DNA of 64,000 bases from Proteles cristata cristata (Eukaryota > Chordata > Mammalia > Carnivora > Hyaenidae): the NCBI GenBank assembly GCA_017311185.1, contig JAESUZ010000127.1, positions 620,001 through 684,000 of the forward strand, in the 5' to 3' direction. A model generated the notes under the pieces. The model did no database searches and had not been told where the DNA came from. It saw only the letters and a list, made by a program, of their open reading frames with translations. Below, one piece after another: positions 23,357 through 34,165 of this stretch. The position numbers and the translations under genes were made by a program. Positions within the stretch are counted from its first letter, which is position 1, and every line of letters begins with the position of its first letter.

Positions 23357-23428
23357 CAAAAGTGTAATAGTTTTAATATAGTCTTTGTTTTATTTTTTCA
23401 CTAATGATTCTAAATGATCTATGAAATT

Positions 23429-23649
23429 TAGGGCTGCCTGGGTGGCTTAGTCGGTTAAGCGTCCGACTTTCGTTTAGGTCATGATCTCGCGGTTCGTGGG
23501 TTCGAGCCCCGCATCCGGCTCTGTGCTGACTGCCAGCTCAGAGTCTGGAGCCTATTTCGGAGTCTGTGATTCCCTCTCTCTCCCCTGCTCATGCTGTCTC
23601 TCTCTCTCTCTCCTAGAAAAAAATAAAACATTAAAAAAAATTAAAAAAA
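23429..23649 (+). mobile_element. CAN SINE, young felid subfamily
   Basis: Forward copy with the ctgactgccagctcagag variant and the tctcctagaaa tail variant. A perfect 18-bp TSD, taaatgatctatgaaatt, lies at 23411-23428 and 23650-23667. Confidence 0.97.
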
Positions 23650-23667
23650 TAAATGATCTATGAAATT

Positions 23668-24472
23668 AGATTTAATATTATATAATTTTAAACATTTTTG
23701 GAAAATAATCTTCAAATATTTCTAGTACTAACAAAATGCACTTGTTAATATCCATGGATAATATTTTATTATTTTACATATTAATAAATAGACTAATGTT
23801 GCATCATTTGTATTACTGAGTTGTGATAGACTATATATGAGATGCTATTTATCTTTACGTCCTAAAATTTACTTAGGATACTTGTGTCAGAATTAAATAA
23901 ATAATGACTTTATATTTCTTTATTGTATTGTTTTTATTTTATTTTTCTTCAAACATTATGCTATTTTCACAAAAACCAGCTATGCAGTTTTCCATTTAGA
24001 AATAGACTGTACGCAGATTCATTTATATGGAAATTATCTGATCCCTGAAAGTTTGAATAAACGTATTTTTAAATACTAGTTAGTATATAATCTATTTTGG
24101 AGCATTTTCAAAACACTTTTTTACTGTTTTCTGTTTCATATTTTTTTCAGTACTTTATATTTCTGAAAGGTACCTCATGTTATTAACATTTTAAAAATTT
24201 GTTAGGATACAAAACTGCATAATGTCATAGTTTTTCATCTATGAGACATATTTATGTAAATGAAGAAATATATATATACTTTTTCTCATCTGAAGATTTA
24301 TACATGTAATTATATAATTTGATATAATATCGATATATAATTTATATATTATATATTTATATGTACACATTATATACAATTGAATTATATACTTTATAAT
24401 ACAATATATTAAAATTATGTATTACATAGGTATAATAATTAATTTACCTTGTATAGTTTTATGTGTTTGAGC
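23668..24472. other. AT-rich DNA with an alternating AT block
   Basis: No gene recognised. 24255-24425 is very AT-rich, with many tata/atat stretches and little other content. Confidence 0.5.
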
Positions 24473-24487
24473 TTCATTTTAGTTTTT

Positions 24488-24701
24488 GTTGTTTTTTTAA
24501 GTTTATTTATTTATTTTGAGAGGGAGACAGAGAGAGAGTACAAGCAGGGGTTTGATAGAGAGAAGGAGCAACAGAATCCCAAACAACCTCCACACCATTA
24601 GTACAGAACCCGTTGCGGGGCCCAAACTCACAAACCCTGAGATCATGACCTGATTCCAGATCAGGAGTCAGACCCTTAACTGCTGTGCCACCCAGTGGCC
24701 C
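24488..24701 (-). mobile_element. CAN SINE, older copy
   Basis: Inverted diverged SINE. Likely TSD: ttcattttagttttt (from 24473) against atcatcttagtttta (from 24702). Confidence 0.9.
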
Positions 24702-24856
24702 ATCATCTTAGTTTTAATTAAATTTGAGTTTTAAAGGTACTTGAGTTTAATTATGACTCCAAATGTCTCCACTTTATACTTTATTAATTTCTGGGTTTAG
24801 TACTATTATTCCATCACTTCAAGATTTCCAGATGTTGATTTAAAAAAAAATTCTCA

Positions 24857-25017
24857 GGGCACCTGGATGGCTTAGTCGGTTAAGCACCCAAATTTTGATC
24901 TTGACTCAGGTCATGATCTCATGATTTATTGGATGGAGCCCCACGTTGGGCTCTGCTGACAGCACATAGCCTGCTAGGGATTTTCTCTCTCTCTCTCTCT
25001 CTCTCTCCTTCTCTCTC
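24857..25017 (+). mobile_element. CAN SINE lacking its A tail, fused to an L1 3' end
   Basis: Forward SINE head and body (gggcacctggatggcttagt; long TC run) stops at ctctctctaaatc with no A tail and continues directly into L1 3'-end sequence. See the next entry. Confidence 0.88.
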
Positions 25018-25096
25018 TAAATCACTATGTTGTACAACTGACACCAAGGTAACATTATATGTCAACTATAGTTCAATAAAAATAAATAAATAATGA
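25018..25096 (+). mobile_element. L1 3'-end fragment
   Basis: Short 3' terminus resembling laurasiatherian/carnivore L1 ends: tatgttgtacaactgacacc, tatgtcaactatagttcaat, then aaaataaataaataa. It is the only clearly plus-strand L1 piece in the window. Confidence 0.65.
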
Positions 25097-25179
25097 AGGT
25101 AAAATAGGACTATATATAAAACATTATTTTATAAAGATATACATCTGTATATTTGCCTCTTAGGAATTTAGATTTTGGG

Positions 25180-25394
25180 TTTTTTTTTTTTAATTTATTT
25201 ATTTCTAGGAGAGAGAGAGAGACAGCGTGAGCAGGGGAGGTTCAGAGAGAGAGGGAGTCACAGACTGAAACAGGCTCCAGGCTCTGAGCTGGCAGTCAGC
25301 ACAGAGCCCGACGCGGGCTCGAACCCATGAACCGCGAGATCATGACCTAAACGAAAGTCGGACGCTTAACCGACTAAGCCACCCAGGCGCCCCA
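25180..25394 (-). mobile_element. CAN SINE, young felid subfamily (first of tandem pair)
   Basis: Inverted young copy with CpG-rich head and ctagga tail. TSD tagattttg at 25169-25177 and 25395-25403. Confidence 0.95.
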
Positions 25395-25490
25395 TAGATT
25401 TTGTTTTTGATAGGTTATCAAAAGTGAAATTGCTGAGCTGAAGGGGATACAAATTTGTATGATACCCACTGAAAATCATTTATTCTTTTT

Positions 25491-25685
25491 TTTTTTTTAT
25501 TTCTAGGATAGAGAGAGACAGCGTGAACAGGGGAGGGTCAGAGGGAGGGAGTCACAGACTGAAACAGGCTCCAGGCTCTGAGCTGGCAGTCAGCACAGCC
25601 CGACGGGGGCTCGAACCCACAAACCGCGAGATCATGACCTAAGCGAAAGCCGGACGCTTAACCGACTAAGCCACCCAGGCGCCCC
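25491..25685 (-). mobile_element. CAN SINE, young felid subfamily (second of tandem pair)
   Basis: Same orientation and subfamily as its neighbour about 100 bp away. A perfect 15-bp TSD, tcatttattcttttt, lies at 25476-25490 and 25686-25700, so it arose by independent insertion rather than duplication. Confidence 0.96.
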
Positions 25686-25700
25686 TCATTTATTCTTTTT

Positions 25701-26869
25701 GATAATATTGTACTAATTTGTCTTTCCCATGGTAATGTATGCACATGCTTTTTATTCAACATTCTCAACATTTTTGGGAAAATTGCTTATTTAAAACATG
25801 ATGTATTTTTATTTCCAATTTTTTTGAATAAATGATAAACATAATGGTGATAGCTAAAATTACAAATTTGGCTAAAATATTGATAATATGAAAAACGTGA
25901 GAGATACTAATGTATTGTAGGTAAAGTCCATACACATGTGTGTACCAACACAATCACAGAAGGACCAACATAGCGTTAAATAAGACTCAAATCTTCCCTC
26001 TCTGTTACATAGACTAAACAACTATTAGGGATTAACTTGATTAGCTCAAACTTAGAAGAGATATATCTGATTATGTAGTCACAACTCAGTTGTAATGTGT
26101 GACAAAATGAAAAAATTAAAACTTAAAAATCATAATCACATTTCTCCATTCACTGAAAGATTCTGCTAGGGCTTCTAATCAGAGAAATAAAATCTTCTTT
26201 GGTGGCATAGCTCTGGAAATACACTGAGAGAATCATATAATCTGAGTAGTTATTTTTGGAAATTTTCAAAACACAAAGAAACATTTAATGATTGTCATGG
26301 ACATAGCAGTACACTGTTTGGTCAAAAGCACCATAAAATTGTTATCAAGCCTTATAATTCAACTCAAATTTTATTTTGATTTAAAATCTTAATATCTCGA
26401 GAAGATAGATACATCAAAGACACAAAGAGCTGCTAAGCTATATACTATATATTTGAGATGTCTTTTACATTAGCCGATTAATAAGAAAAATTTTAAATAA
26501 AAGAGAATAAAAGAGAAAAATGTTAAAATTTCTACAGTAATTCAGAATTGTTTTTATACAATAAAATAACTAGTGTTTTTTTTAGCAAGGAAAGAAAATG
26601 CTTAGTGCTTAAACAATAGAACTTGTATTAATAGTACAACTGGAAAATCTACTCCTAATCAGTTTATTAAGAAAAATGTGAATTATTAATATACCTGTGT
26701 TATAATTTTTAATTTCTTGTCAAATACTTCATATAAATTAAATTGAAATGATGGCACTTTTAGTATATGCCTTTAGTATATTCCTTTCCTTGTTAGTTTC
26801 TTTAAAAAGTTAAAGAGTAATTATCTGCATGTAGCTTTTTCTCTTCAAATTAAAGTAGCATCCTATGAA
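25701..26869. other. Unannotated AT-rich DNA
   Basis: No gene or repeat recognised. Confidence 0.45.
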
Positions 26870-26881
26870 AAATTGCCTTCT

Positions 26882-27086
26882 TTTGTTTTTTTGTAAATGT
26901 TAATATATTTTTGAGAGAGACAGAGACAGAGTGTGAGCAGGGGAAAGGCAAAGAGAGAGGGAGACACAGAATCTGAAACAGGCCCCTGGCTCTGAGCTGT
27001 CAGCATAGGCCTAACTCACAAACTGTGATATCAAGACTTGAGCTGAAGTCAGAAGCTTAACCGATGGAGGCACAAAGGCATCCCAA
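26882..27086 (-). mobile_element. CAN SINE, older copy
   Basis: Inverted SINE with a partly deleted head region. Approximate TSD: aaattgccttct before and aaatcaccttct after. Confidence 0.9.
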
Positions 27087-27098
27087 AAATCACCTTCT

Positions 27099-27406
27099 AA
27101 TAACATCATCTTATGTAGCCAATTTCATTAGGTTTCACTCACTTTTGCTTACACATTTTATAAATATTATAGAAAACTGACTTTAAGGTGACATCTAATA
27201 TTTGTCATCATAAATAAATAGTTGTAAAGTTTGTATTATCTGGCATTTTGTAAATAATGACATTTTTCAGAATTTTGGCATTTTTCAAACATACATAAAA
27301 GTTTACAGAACTTTATTCTAAACACTTATTTGCTATCAGACTAGATTCAACTACTAATATTTTGCTATGTTTACATTATATCTATCCATTCCTCGATCCA
27401 TACATT
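27099..27406. other. Unannotated spacer
   Basis: No gene or repeat recognised between two SINEs. Confidence 0.4.
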
Positions 27407-27423
27407 AATCCATAGAATGTCTT

Positions 27424-27632
27424 TTTTTTTTTTTCCTTATTTCTAGGAGAGAGAGAGAGACAGCATGAGCAGGGGAGGGTCAGAGAGAGAGGGAGTCACA
27501 GACTGAAACAGGCTCCAGGCTCTGAGCTGGCAGTCAGCACAGAGCCCGACGCGGGGCTCGAACCCACGAACCGCGAGATCATGACCTAAGCGAAAGTCGG
27601 ACGCTCAACGGACTAAGCCACCCAGGCGCCCC
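27424..27632 (-). mobile_element. CAN SINE, young felid subfamily
   Basis: Inverted, CpG-rich copy, nearly identical to those at 25180 and 37405. A perfect 17-bp TSD, aatccatagaatgtctt, lies at 27407-27423 and 27633-27649. Confidence 0.97.
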
Positions 27633-27799
27633 AATCCATAGAATGTCTTATACATTTCTGAGAAATTAACAGAAAACAGTATAATTTCCCCTAAATAATT
27701 TAAGCATGATATCATTAACTGAAGATTAATATTTGTTGACAATTTTAACCTAAAATTTAAATACTATGAAATGCAAAATTTTCTGGCAAAATTTTACAT

Positions 27800-29335
27800 C
27801 TTGCCAGCGATTTCAGTTGCTCAAAACTTTGCCAATTTTATTTGGAGTTGTAGCACTTGAAAATTTTAGTCATGTGTTTGTAGTGGTATCTCATTAGAGT
27901 TTTAATTTTCATTTTTCTTATGACTAATAAAGTTCAATTTTTTAATGTGCTTAACGACTGTTGCCTGTCTTCTTTTGTGATATGTGTGTTTAAGGTGTTT
28001 GCCTATTTTATAATATAGATATATATGCATTTATAAAATATGTGAAAGACCAATTTATAATTTTCTTTAATGGATTTTGCTGTTTAAGACCTAAAATATT
28101 TTGCTATCCCCAAGTCATGGAAATATTCATCTATATTAAAATTGGTATAGTTTAGGGGAGCTTGGGTTGGTCAGTCCAGTAGGAGTCCAACTTTGGCTCA
28201 GGTGGCTCATGTAATAGTTTCACAGTTCATGGTTTCAAGCCCCATGTCGGGCTCTGTGCTGATGGCTCAGAGATTCGAGCCTGTGAGGATTCTGTATCTT
28301 CCTCTCTCTCTACCCTTTCCCTCCCCATGTTATGTCTCTCTCTGTCTCAAAAATAAAATAAAGATTAAAATATTTTTTAAAAATCTAGATAGTTTAAATG
28401 AGATTTATGATCCATTTAAAATTAATTGTTTGTGTATGATATGATATAGGGCTAAGATTTTTCTCCCCATATTGATATCCATTTAAGCCAGCACCATTTA
28501 TGGAAAAAACAACCCTTTCCTCATTGGATTGTTGTGGCATATTTGTCAGAAATAAATTTACTGTATGCTGTATATATCATATATCTTCCTTCTTGCTTTC
28601 CTTTTTCTAATTTTTATTTTTTTTTTAGTAGAATATCTTTTTCAAAATTTGGTATTAAGTGTGCACTGGAGTCAGGCAAAGAGTTGGAAAGTGTTCCTTA
28701 TTTCCTGAGACAGGTTTTGTAAGAGCTTCATCACTTTGTTATTTATTTCTTGAGTATTACATAGAATTCACCAGTGAAATCGCTCTGTGTCTGGAGTTTT
28801 ATTTGATGGAAAGTTTTAAATATCATTTGAATGTTTTTATAGTCGATATCATGCTATATTTTCTATTTCATTCTGTGTCATTTTTACTAAATTATATTTG
28901 TTAGTGGGTATATCATATAAGTTGTCGAATTTGTTGGAATAAAGTGGTTCATAATAGAAATTGATTATCTTAATATCTATATGACCCATTAAATACATTT
29001 TTTACATGTACATTTTTTGAATTCCTAATATTAAAATTCCATACTATTTTTTTTTCTGGTCCTTCTACCAATCTAAAGGTTTTATTTGTTTTTGTTGTTG
29101 TTGTGTGTTTATTTTTCATCATTGTTTTTATCTTTTCAGAGTCCAAACTTCGCTTTACGAATTTTCTCTGTGGTTTCTTTCTTTCTTTCTTCCAAGTTTT
29201 AGTTCAACTCCACAATCTGCATACGTTTTTTCACTCTAAAGTGACATAAGGTTGATCAATTTTTTTATTTTTCAGGAATTTATAGTTGTAATAAATGTGA
29301 GATTTGTATCCAGTAGACATTTACTCAACCATGCT
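27800..29335 (-). mobile_element. Old L1M copy (ORF2 middle and C-terminal part), SINE-interrupted
   Basis: The plus strand follows the antisense of ORF2: gtggtatctcattagagttt, tgtgtatgatatgatatagg, aagccagcaccatttatgga, tagaattcaccagtgaaatc, aagttgtcgaatttgttgga. A SINE splits it at 28155-28388. Many substitutions and indels; no coding capacity. Confidence 0.82.
28155..28388 (+). mobile_element. CAN SINE nested in old L1
   Basis: Forward SINE inside the L1M copy. Short TSD atagttta at 28147-28154 and 28389-28396. Diverged head (gggagcttgggttggtcagt). Confidence 0.92.
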
Positions 29336-29948
29336 AGAATTGAGAGCCAAATACTGACATTTTGAAATATGTATATTCAAATATATATATATATACATAT
29401 ATATATTCTGTGTATATATGATGCCTATATATACAAGATATCTATGATATATTTAAAAGCATGAAGTGGATTTTATATGCCATAACAGTTTGTTTCCATC
29501 ATCATCCATGAAAACATACACAAGAAAATTATATTTCAGTTTCTGTCCTTCAAAGCATAATTATTTTAGTGTACATTTATGGAGTACAATTGATAAACTG
29601 ATTACAATAAATGAATTTAATATTTAACAAAGGAAATATTTTTGAATACACTAAATAATCAGAGAAATGAGTGTATTATATTTATTTATTTCATATATGT
29701 GAATGAATAATATGATAATGAGAAAAGGTTAGTTATCAGTTATATTCACTAATTTGTGGATACAAACTCTAGGAAATCTTGTTCACATAATGAAGTAGAT
29801 TGGAATTAAAGTATCTTGTTATGGTGTTTATCACTTGATCCTCTAAAATCTTTCTGTTATATGCCAAAAATCATGTCAAATATAAAATATTTTAGTGGTC
29901 TTGTTAAAATTTTGTTGAAACCCAAATTGTGAATTTTCTGTTTTAGAC
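29336..29948. other. AT-rich DNA with (AT)n block
   Basis: 29375-29460 is a tatata/acatat-rich simple sequence. Nothing else is recognised. Confidence 0.5.
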
Positions 29949-29959
29949 TATTTCATTAT

Positions 29960-30187
29960 TGGGGCACCTGGGTGGCTCAGTTGGTTAAGTATCCAGCTTC
30001 GGTTCAGGTCATGATCTAATGGTTCATGGGTTTGAGTCCGGTGTCAGGTTCTATCCTGACAGCTAAGAGCCTGGAGCCTGCTTCAGATTCTGTGTCTCCC
30101 TTTTTCTCTGCCCTTTTTCCACCAGTGTGCTCTCTCTCTTTCTCTTTCTTTCTCAAAAATAAATAAATAAATGTTAAAAAATTTAAA
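29960..30187 (+). mobile_element. CAN SINE
   Basis: Forward full-length SINE with 11-bp TSD tatttcattat at 29949-29959 and 30188-30198. Confidence 0.95.
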
Positions 30188-30198
30188 TATTTCATTAT

Positions 30199-30539
30199 CA
30201 AAGCATTGGTACTTTCTCATGTTTCGACAGCATATGTAAGAAAAGATGTAGTAAAACTTTATCTTATGGTTGATTACTAGACAAGTAATCTTTTAAATTA
30301 GAGGCATTTGTTTAAACAAAAAGATGCTATGGAAATAAAAATATTATTTTAAATACTCTATTGTCAATATAGATGGTTTTGGTAAAATGTCTTCATCTTA
30401 TTGTATACTTTCAATATAATTTATTTAAAATATTGTGGTTGTATTTAGCTCATTCAATTCATTGATATTTCTGTATAAATTACACTTGTAAACAGAGCAA
30501 ACACGCAAAAAATTCTACCTTACTTTTCATTAGAAAATA
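30199..30539. other. Unannotated AT-rich DNA
   Basis: No gene or repeat recognised. Confidence 0.4.
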
Positions 30540-30553
30540 TTGAGTTCATTATT

Positions 30554-30811
30554 TTTAAAAAAAATTTAGGGACACCTGGGTGGCTCAGTCCGTTCAGTGT
30601 CCGACTTCGGCTCAGGTCATGATTTCACGGTTCGTGTGTTTGAGCCCCGTGTCGGGCTCTGCTCTGACAGCTCAGAGTGTGGAGCCTGTTTCAGATTCTG
30701 TGTCTCCCTCTCTCTCTGACCCTCCCCTGCTCACGCTGCCTCTCTCTCTGTCAGAAGTAAATAAATGATATTAAAAACAAATTAAAAATTTTAAAGTATT
30801 TATTTATTTTT

Positions 30812-30842
<31 letters not shown>

Positions 30843-31012
30843 CACAAGTGGGGGAGGGGCAGAGAGAGAGGGAGGGAGACACAGAATCTGAAGCAGCTCC
30901 AGGTTCCAAGCTGTCTGCACAGAGCCCAATGTGGGGCTCAAACCCAGTAACCAAGAGATCCTGACCTGAGCCAAAGTTGGAAGCTTAACGGACTGAGCCA
31001 CTCAAGTGCCCC
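30554..31012 (-). mobile_element. CAN SINE (outer) carrying an inserted SINE in its tail
   Basis: The inverted SINE body and head occupy about 30790-31012. The flanks ttgagttcattatt (30540-30553) and ttgatttcattatt (31013-31026) bracket both SINEs. The inverted copy therefore landed first, and the forward copy later entered its T-rich tail. A pure (GA)n run of about 28 bp begins near 30811. Confidence 0.88.
30569..30785 (+). mobile_element. CAN SINE (inner), tail-to-tail with its host SINE
   Basis: Forward SINE (ggacacctgggtggctcagt head, CpG-containing ggttcgtgtgtttgagcccc) inserted in the tail of the inverted SINE. The two form an inverted repeat with arms of about 200 bp. Confidence 0.93.
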
Positions 31013-31026
31013 TTGATTTCATTATT

Positions 31027-31720
31027 AATTTAAACAAATAATTTAATATTCATCTTTATGACACACATTTTATCTCTGAATTCTGATTCTAAGAATACAA
31101 GATCATGAATTTGACATCTAGATAATAATTCTTCTTTATGGACCAATATGTATTTTAAGATGAGGTTTTGACTTTAGAAATAGAAAAGATGTAAAGCTCT
31201 TCAGATTTTACATGTTTTTTGATTAAAGTAGTCTTTGTTCACATTCATATTGTACTTTTAAATTACTTGTTTGTTTGGGGCATTAAGACAACTGGGCAAC
31301 ACATCACAATAATTTTAATTTAATTGAGAGATATAGATCTTTCTTCTACATAGTGGGGTATGAAGGTAGTGAAATGTGAGGTGGGAAAAAAAGGTTTTGC
31401 ATTATTCCTCAACTACATCCATATTCTCATTCATGTGCATTTTCAGTGGAGCATAATTTGGAAATGATAATCTAAAAACTCATTGCCTTAAACAATCCAT
31501 GCCCTGTGCTCCTTGAAAAGTTTTATACTTCGTGTCACATACTCTAAATGAAAGACACATCTAATCTTATGAAATTGGCATAGCTCAAGGATCTCAGCTT
31601 GTATAAATATGGAGGTAATAAAAGGGCAATCAATGAGAAAGGAATAGGGCTAAATTATAACTAAGGAGAGTTTTTGCACATGTTGTAAAAGTGCATATAT
31701 ATACAATAACTAATAATATA
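31027..31720. other. Unannotated DNA
   Basis: No gene or repeat recognised. Confidence 0.45.
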
Positions 31721-31916
31721 TTTTTAATTTTTTTGATGTTTATTCTTTTTTTGAGGTTGGGCAGGAAGGGGAGAGAAAGGGAGACACAGAATCTGAAGCA
31801 GGCTCCAGACTCTGACTGTCAGCACAGAACCTGACGCCGGGCTCAAACTCATGAACCACAAGATCATGACCTGAGCCAAGGTTGGATGCTCAACTGACAG
31901 CCACCCAGGCACCCTG
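31721..31916 (-). mobile_element. CAN SINE
   Basis: Inverted SINE with shortened GA-rich body. The TSD is not clear (ctaataat/ctaatgat). Confidence 0.9.
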
Positions 31917-31999
31917 CTAATGATGCTTAATAGTTTTACCTACGTTTATCCTTCACTTAGAAGGCTTTCTTAAAAAAAAAGTAAAGTTACTGTATGATT

Positions 32000-32140
32000 T
32001 TTGTCCATTTTCTATTCATTTATTTATATCTTATTGATTTATAGGAATGCTATATATATATATTCTGAAAAGAAGGCTTTTGAGAACTGTGTATGTTGGA
32101 AATATCTTGCATCACAGTTGGAAGCTTCTTTTTTTCATCT
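32000..32140 (-). mobile_element. Old L1 ORF2 fragment
   Basis: Short match to the antisense of ORF2 (tcttattgatttataggaat; ggaaatatcttgcatcacag). Small and diverged, so tentative. Confidence 0.45.
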
Positions 32141-32353
32141 CTGAAGAGAGGAAAAACTCCTCTATAATCTTTTCTATCCATGTCAAGCCAGAGTAAATAG
32201 TTTTATTTTTATCTTTATACCCAGTAAGTTAAAGTCTTTGAGAAAAGGGACATAAATAAGGTAAGTGAATCTTTTGTATATAGTTTTCATATCATTACTT
32301 TCTACTCTCTCATTTAATTCTCTAGGTCTATTGAACAAGAATTCATTTTTTCT

Positions 32354-32584
32354 TTTTTTTTTTCTTTTAAATTTTGTATTTATTTCTAGGTGAGAGAGAG
32401 AGAGAGAGACAGCGTGAGCAGGGGAGGGTCAGAGAGAGACGGAGATACAGACTCTGAAATAGGCTCCAGGCTCTGAGCTGGCAGTCAGCACAGAGCCCGA
32501 CACGGGGCTTGAACCCACCAACCGCGAGATCATGACCTAACCGAAAGTCAGACGCTTAACCGACTAAGCCACACAGGCGCCCCG
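32354..32584 (-). mobile_element. CAN SINE, young felid subfamily
   Basis: Inverted copy with ctggcagtcagcac and ctaggt tail marks. TSD agaattcattttttct (32338-32353) and agaattcatttcttct (32585-32600), one mismatch. Confidence 0.95.
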
Positions 32585-32600
32585 AGAATTCATTTCTTCT

Positions 32601-33247
32601 ATAGCTAAAATTTGTAAAACTTTTGTCAGGCATTTAGCCATTAAGAGAGGGACCCTGGATATATTCTAACAGCTTGTCTTTATATTAATGAAAGTATTCC
32701 CAAATATAACACAAACTTGCAAATCATTTTGTCATTATTGAGTAGTGTTCTTTTTCTATAACAGATAAACTGCATTTAAGTTTTCAGGCATGTTTTGAAA
32801 TAGCATTTTGCAATTCAAACTTCCCATCACACACAAAAAGGAATATTTCAAATTAACCTGAATTTATTGGAAAGAGGTCAATGAGTCATAGCAAATGTAT
32901 ACATTTTCACACATAATACTCTCTGCATGGCCACTTAAACAATTCTTTCTTCCTCCAAATAGTTACATAATCATCACTGAAGTTTAAATATTTAAAAAGT
33001 GAAATTTGCTGGTTATTATTGAATAAATGTGCACTCTAACTTCAGAACCAAAACTCTATCTAGCTAATCACAGTATTTACCAGTGCCAATGAAACTAAAA
33101 TATTGCATTATTATTATAATGAAGTTGAGAATTATCCTTAAGAAAAGGTACATCCTCAAAATAAAGGAGAAAACATATAAATCTAGCACTAGCTTAAATT
33201 GAATAGATTCTTAATGTGACAATGTGAAAATCCCTTTCCAATTAAAA
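32601..33247. other. Unannotated AT-rich DNA
   Basis: No gene or repeat recognised. Confidence 0.45.
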
Positions 33248-33258
33248 TTTCAATTTTA

Positions 33259-33476
33259 GGGGCACTTGAAGGGCTCAGTCAGTTTAGCATTCGACTTCAG
33301 CTCAAGTCACGATCTCATAGCTTGTGAGTTCAAGCTCCACGTTGGACTCTGTGCTGACAGCCCAGAGCCTGGAGCCTGCTTCAGATTCCATGTCTCCCTC
33401 TCTCTCCCTGCCCCTTTCCCATTTGCTCTTTCTCTCTCTCAAAAAAAACAAAACATTAAAATTTTTTAAAATAAAA
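33259..33476 (+). mobile_element. CAN SINE
   Basis: Forward SINE (ggggcacttgaagggctcag). Approximate TSD tttcaatttta and tatcaattta. Confidence 0.92.
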
Positions 33477-33780
33477 ATATCAATTTAAATTTGTTTTAGT
33501 TAGATCTGTCCTTATAAAATTGTAGATTATTATCACTTCTAACAGTAAGTCGATTACAATCCAGCCTGTCAGATGAACCAATATGAATAGTAGAACTCAC
33601 TTGAAATCATATGCCAGAACATGCTTATAGTGATATCATACAATGTTAAAAAAGATAAGTACTCTTTACTTGGGATTGTATGAATTTGGTTTAATAGAAC
33701 TTATAAAGAAAAATCTGGCTAGAACAATTTATAGTCACAGACTTGATGTAGTTCCACTTTTTCTAAATATCTGTTTTCTG
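33477..33780. other. Unannotated spacer
   Basis: No gene or repeat recognised before the (TG)n run. Confidence 0.4.
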
Positions 33781-33808
33781 TGTGTATGTGTGTGTGTCTG
33801 TGTGTGTG
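33781..33808 (+). repeat. (TG)n microsatellite
   Basis: Imperfect TG dinucleotide run with one TATG and one TCTG interruption, followed by a short GA run. Confidence 0.9.
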
Positions 33809-33907
33809 AGAGAGAGGAGCATGTGCATGCTAAAAAGTAATGGCATATAATCTTTAATCAGTATCAGTAATCATCAGCCAAGAATAAAATATAATCGGAA
33901 AGCAATT

Positions 33908-33908
<1 letters not shown>

Positions 33909-33942
<34 letters not shown>

Positions 33943-34165
33943 TTATTTATTTATTTATACATGTTTATTTGTTTATTTTGAGAGAGAGAAAGCAAGCACG
34001 AGTTGGAGAGGGACAGAGAGAGAGAGGGAGAGAGAGAATCCCAAGCAGGTTCCAAACTGTCAATGCAGAGCCCTTGAGGGGCTGAACTCATGAACCATGA
34101 GATCATGACCTGAGTCAAAATCAAGAGTCCGATGCTTCAGCAACTGAGCTGCTCCGATGTTTCAA
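33909..34165 (-). mobile_element. CAN SINE with expanded (TTTA)n tail
   Basis: Inverted diverged SINE. Its tail has expanded to a (TTTA)n microsatellite over about 33909-33958, with one interruption. Flanks caattttat and gaattttat may be the TSD. Confidence 0.88.

Noticed and set aside
24255..24425. Very AT-rich block, considered as an origin or matrix attachment site
   Set aside because: AT richness alone does not support the call, and no further motif was found.
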